Shown here: positions 59,899 to 64,000 of the stretch, in pieces | Layout: every line of letters starts with the position of its first letter | Position numbering within the stretch: the first letter of the stretch is position 1 | Origin: Theocolax elegans | Lineage: Eukaryota; Arthropoda; Insecta; Hymenoptera; Cerocephalidae | Direction: 5' to 3' | NCBI GenBank assembly: GCA_026168455.1 | Contig: CM047426.1 | Coordinates: 65,563,342 to 65,627,341 of the forward strand | Length of the DNA: 64,000 nucleotides | Translations under genes and position numbers: made by a program | Notes under the pieces: generated by a model | Databases searched by the model: none | What the model was told of the DNA's origin: nothing | What the model saw: the letters and a program-made list of their open reading frames with translations, nothing else

Positions 59899-62800
59899 TT
59901 TATCCCGGAATACCACAGAAAATTCCGAAACATCCGGGAAATCCAGAATTTGGTGGATTTATTCCGGAATACCTCAGAAAATCCCGAAACATCCAGGAAA
60001 TCCCGAAATAGGTGGATTTATCCCGGAATGCCACAGAATATCCCGAAACATCCAGGAAATCCCGAAAACGGTCGATTTATCCCGAAATACCAAGGGAAAT
60101 TACGAAACATTCAGGAAATCCCGAAAGTGGTGGATTTATTCCGGAATACCTCAGAAAATCCCGAAATATCCAGCAAATCCCGAAATTGGTGGATTTATCC
60201 CGGAATACCACAGAATATCCCGAAACATCCAGGAAATCCCGAAAGTGGTGGATTTATTCCGGAAAACCTCAGAAAATCCCCAAACATCGAGGAAATCCCG
60301 AAATTTATGGATTTATCCCGGAATACCACATACTATCCAGATACATCCCGGAAATCCCGAAGGTGGTGGATTTATTCCGGAATACCTCAGAAAATCCCGA
60401 AACATCCAGGAAATCCCGAAATTGGTGGATTTATCCCGGAATACCACAGGAAATTCCGAAACATCCGGGAAATCCAGAATTTGGTGGATTTATTCCGGAA
60501 TACCTCAGAAAATCCCGAAATATCCAGCAAATCCCGAAATTGGTAGATTTATCCCGGAATACCACAGAATACCCCGAAACATACAGGACAACCCGAAAGT
60601 GGTGCAGTTATCCCGGAATACGTCAGAAAATCCCAAAACATCCAAGAAATCCCGAAATCGGTCGATTTATCCCAAAATGTCACAGAAAATCCCGAAACAC
60701 TCAGGAAATCCCGAAATCGGTCGATTTATCAGAAAATGTCACAGAAAATCCCGAATCATCCAGGCAATTCCGAAATTGGTGGATTTATCCCGGAATACCA
60801 CAGAATATCCCGAAACATCCAGGAAATCCCCGAAAGTGGTATAGTTATCCCGGAATACGTCAGAAAATCCTAAAACATTCCAAGAAATCCCGAAATCGGT
60901 CGATTTATCCCAAAATGTCACAGAAAATCCCCGAAACCTCCAGGAAATCCCGAAATCGGTCAATTATCCCAAAATGTCGCAGAAAAATCCCGAAACATCC
61001 AGGCAATTCCGAAATTGGTGGATTTATCCCGGAATACCACAGAATATCCCGAAACATCCAGGAAATCCCGAAAGTTGTATATTACCTGGAATACGTCAGA
61101 AAATCCCGAAACATCCAGACAATCCACTCAATAGTGGAATTTTTCCCCAAATGTCACAGAAATCCCGACAACATCCAGGAGATTCCGAAATTGGTGGATT
61201 TATTCCGAAATACGTCAGAAAATCCGAAACGTCCAGGAAATCCCGAAATCGGTCGATTTATCCCAAAATGTCACAGAAAATCCCGAAAACATCCAGGAAA
61301 TCCCGAATCGGTTCGATTTATCCCGAAATACCAAGGGAAACTTACGAAACATCAGGAAATCCACAATTTGGTGGATTTATTCCGGAATACCTCAGAAAAT
61401 CCCGAAATATCCAGCAAATCCCGAAATTGGTAGATTTATCACGGAATACCACAGAATATCCCGAAACTTCCAGGACATCCCGAAAGTGGTGCAGTTATCC
61501 CGGAATACGTCAGAAAATCCCAAAATCCAAGAAATCCCGAAATCGGTCGATTTATCCCAAAATGTCACAGAAAATCCCGAAACATCCAGGCAATTCCGAA
61601 ATTGGTGGATTTATCCCGGAATACCACAGAATATCCCGAAACATCCAGGAAATCCCGAAAGTGGTGGAGTTACCCGGAATACGTCCGAAAATCCCTCAAT
61701 TAGTGAATATTTCCCATAATGTCACAGAAATTCCCGAAGCATCCAGGTAATTCCGAAATTGGTGGATTTATTCCGGAATACCTCAGAAAATCCCGAAACA
61801 TCCAGGAAATCCCGAAAGTGGTAGACTTACACGGAATACGTCAGAAAATCCCGAAACATCCAGAAAATCCCTCAATTAGTGAATTTATCCCAAAATGTCA
61901 CAGAAAATCCCGAAACATCCAGGAATCCCGAAATCAGTCGATTTATCCCAAACTGTCACAGAAAATCCCGAACATCCAGGCAATTCCGAAATTGGTGGAT
62001 TTATCCCGGACTTACCACAGAATATCCTGAAACATCCAGGTAATCCCGAAAGTGGTATAGTACCCGGAATACGTCAGAAATCAGAAACATCCAGAAAATC
62101 ACTCAATTAGTGAATTTTTCCCAAAATGTCACAGAAAATCCCGAAACATCCAGGAAATTCCGAAATTGGTGGATTTATCCCGGTATACCACAGAATATCC
62201 CGAAACATCCAGGAATCCCGCAAGTGGTGGAGCTACCCGGATACGTCCGAAAATCCCTCTATTAGTGAATTTTCCCAAATGTCACAGAAAATCCCGAAAC
62301 ATCCAGGTAATTCCGAAATTGGTGGATTTATTCCGGAATACCTCAGAAAATCCCGAAACATCCAGGAAATCCCGAAAGTGGTGGATTTATTCCGGAATAC
62401 CTCAGAAAATCCCGAAAACATCCAGGAAATCCCGAAATTGGTGGATTTATCCGGAATACCACAGGAAAAATCTGAAACATCCGGGAAATCCAGAATTTGG
62501 TGGACTTATTCCGGAATACCTCAGAAAATCCCGAAATATCCAGCAAATCCCGAAATTGGTAGATTATCCCGAATACCACAGAATATCCCGAAACATACAG
62601 GACATCCGAAAGTGGTTGCAGTTATCCCGGAATACGTCAGAAAATCCCAAAACATCCAAGAAATCCCGAAATCGGTCGATTTATCCCAAAATGTCACAGA
62701 AAATCCCGAAATATCCAGCAATTCCGAAATTGGTGGATTTATCCCGGAATACCACAGAATATCCCGAAGCATCCAGGAAATCCCGAAATTGGTGGATTTA

Positions 62801-64000
62801 TCCAGGAATACCACAGAATATCCCGAAACATCCAGGAAATCCCGAAATCGGTCGATTTATCCCAAAATGTCCCAGAAAATCCCGAAACATCCAGGAAATC
62901 CCGAAATCGGTCAATTTATCCCAAAATGTCACAGAAAATCTCGAAACATCCAGGCAATTCCGAAATTGGTGGATTTATCCCGGAATACCACAGAATATCC
63001 CGAAACATCCAGGAAATCCCGAAAGTGGTATAATTACCTGGAATACGTCAGAAAATCCCGAAACATCCAGAAAATCACTCAATTAGTGAATTTTTCCCAA
63101 AATGTCACAGAAAATCCCGAAACATCCAGGAAATTCCGAAATTGGTGGATTTATTCCGGAATACGTCAGAAAATCCCGAAACATCCAGGAAATCCCGAAA
63201 TCGGTCGATTTATCCCAAAATGTCACAGAAAATCCCGAAACATCCAGGAAATCCCGAAATCGGTCAATTTATCCCAAAATGTCACAGAAAATCCCGAAAC
63301 ATCCAGGCAATTCCGAAATTGGTGGATTTATCCCGGAATACCACAGAATATCCCGAAGCATCCAGGAAATCCCGAAAGTGGTATAGTTATCCCGGAATAC
63401 GTCAGAAAATCCCAAAACATCCAAGAAATCCCGAAATCGGTCGATTATCCCAAAATGTCCCAGAAAATCCCGAAACATCCAGGAAATCCCGAAATCGGTC
63501 AATTTATCCCAAATGTCACAGAAAATCTCGAAACATCCAGGCAATTCCGAAATTGGTGGATTTATCCCGGAATACCACAGAATATCCCGAAACATCCAGG
63601 AAATCCCGAAATCGGTCGATTTATCCCAAAATGTCACAGAAAATCCCGAAACATCCAGGAAATCCCGAAATCGGTCGATTTATCCCGAAAACCAGGGAAA
63701 TTACGAAACATTCCGGAATCCAGAATTTGGTGGATTATCCCGGAATACCACGAATATCCTGAAACATCCAGGTAATCCCGAAAGTGGTATAGTAACCCGG
63801 AATACTTCAGAAAATCCAGAAACATCCAGAAAATCACTCAATTAGTGAATTTTTTTCCCAAATGTCACAGAAAATCCCGAAACATCCAGGAAATTCCGAA
63901 ATTGGTGGATTTATCCCGGAATACCACAGAATATCCCGAAACATCCAGGAAATCCCGAAAGTGGTGGAGCTACCCGGATACGTCCGAAAATCCCTCAATT
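59899..64000. repeat. Higher-order duplication, copy 2
   Basis: Begins after a phase-breaking junction (ACGAAACATAATGTTTTATC at 59885-59904) and follows copy 1 to the window edge. It is nearly identical to about 60825, then shows many single-base insertions and deletions, so the offset drifts from 6519 to about 6506. Confidence 0.85.

Larger units (their letters stand above)
51403..64000. repeat. Satellite array 2, 59-bp monomer (homogenised)
   Basis: At least 12.6 kb of the same 59-bp satellite, running off the window edge. The first ~600 bp resemble array 1 (GTAATTAGTGGAG); further in, monomers become very similar to one another. Main variants differ at GGTGGATTTATCCCGGAAT, GGTCGATTTATCCCAAAATG, GGTGGATTTATTCCGGAAT and a shortened unit GGAGCTACCCGGATACGTCC. 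The common tail is ACATCCAGGAAATCCCGAAA. Because 59 is not a multiple of 3 and the consensus lacks stops, all plus frames are open for hundreds of codons (up to 629); these are not genes. Confidence 0.97.

Noticed and set aside
52079..63845. Dozens of long ORFs (up to 629 codons) with PEYLRKSRNIQEIPK-type repeats
   Set aside because: They overlap in all three frames, follow the 59-bp satellite period, and simply reflect a stop-free monomer.
51403..64000. CENP-B box in the 59-bp satellite
   Set aside because: The best minus-strand candidate (TTCGGGATATTCTGT) keeps TTCG and A but lacks the CGGG core.

Overview
The window is eukaryotic, very AT-rich, and made almost entirely of transposable-element remains and satellite DNA. 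No intact host gene and no rRNA or true tRNA gene was found. The element types suggest an arthropod genome, most likely an insect and possibly a hymenopteran such as an ant: R1-clade non-LTR elements, Penelope-like elements with GIY-YIG endonucleases and hammerhead-type motifs, piggyBac, Ty3/gypsy with a tRNA-Arg type primer site, and tRNA-derived SINEs. The order-level guess is inference only.

Layout. 1-1070: 3' end of a jockey/CR1-like retrotransposon with its tail. 1500-3738: decayed R1-clade element, cut off where satellite array 1 begins. 3738-11322: array 1, an old, diverged 59-bp satellite. 11323-13006: two unrecognised decayed coding stretches. 13007-23608: a 10.6-kb segment bounded by TTAA and inverted termini (GGGGATG..TACC). 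It holds a 28-bp repeat array, a 215-bp repeat array with palindromic junctions, copies of a ~320-bp repeat, a foldback element, and an inserted LTR-type element. That insert has a tRNA-Arg primer site, a 2.2-kb leader packed with repeated stem-loop modules, and a Gag-like ORF. 23609-34640: an R1-clade element split by a Penelope-like insertion (27925-33370) with a 12-bp target duplication. The insertion is an inverted and tandemly duplicated complex carrying mirrored hammerhead-like motifs and a TTAA-flanked MITE, and undisturbed sister copies preserve the empty site. 35187-42060: a SINE-like tRNA remnant and a minus-strand gypsy element whose protease is interrupted by a 3-kb piggyBac element. 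42802-50270: fragments of R1, a second foldback copy, a second decayed Penelope element and two SINEs. 50270-51270: a diverged direct duplication. 51403-64000: array 2, the same 59-bp satellite but young and homogenised, with higher-order repeats and a 6.5-kb-offset duplication; it continues past the window end.

No functional pathway is encoded: nearly every coding unit carries stops, frameshifts or insertions. The best candidate for something undescribed is the leader at about 16890-19147. Tandem RNA-fold modules there show compensatory base changes between copies, and a chain of short hairpins leads directly to the start codon of the one long intact non-satellite ORF (19148-20326). The nested insertions allow a relative chronology: gypsy before piggyBac; R1 before Penelope before MITE before tandem duplication.
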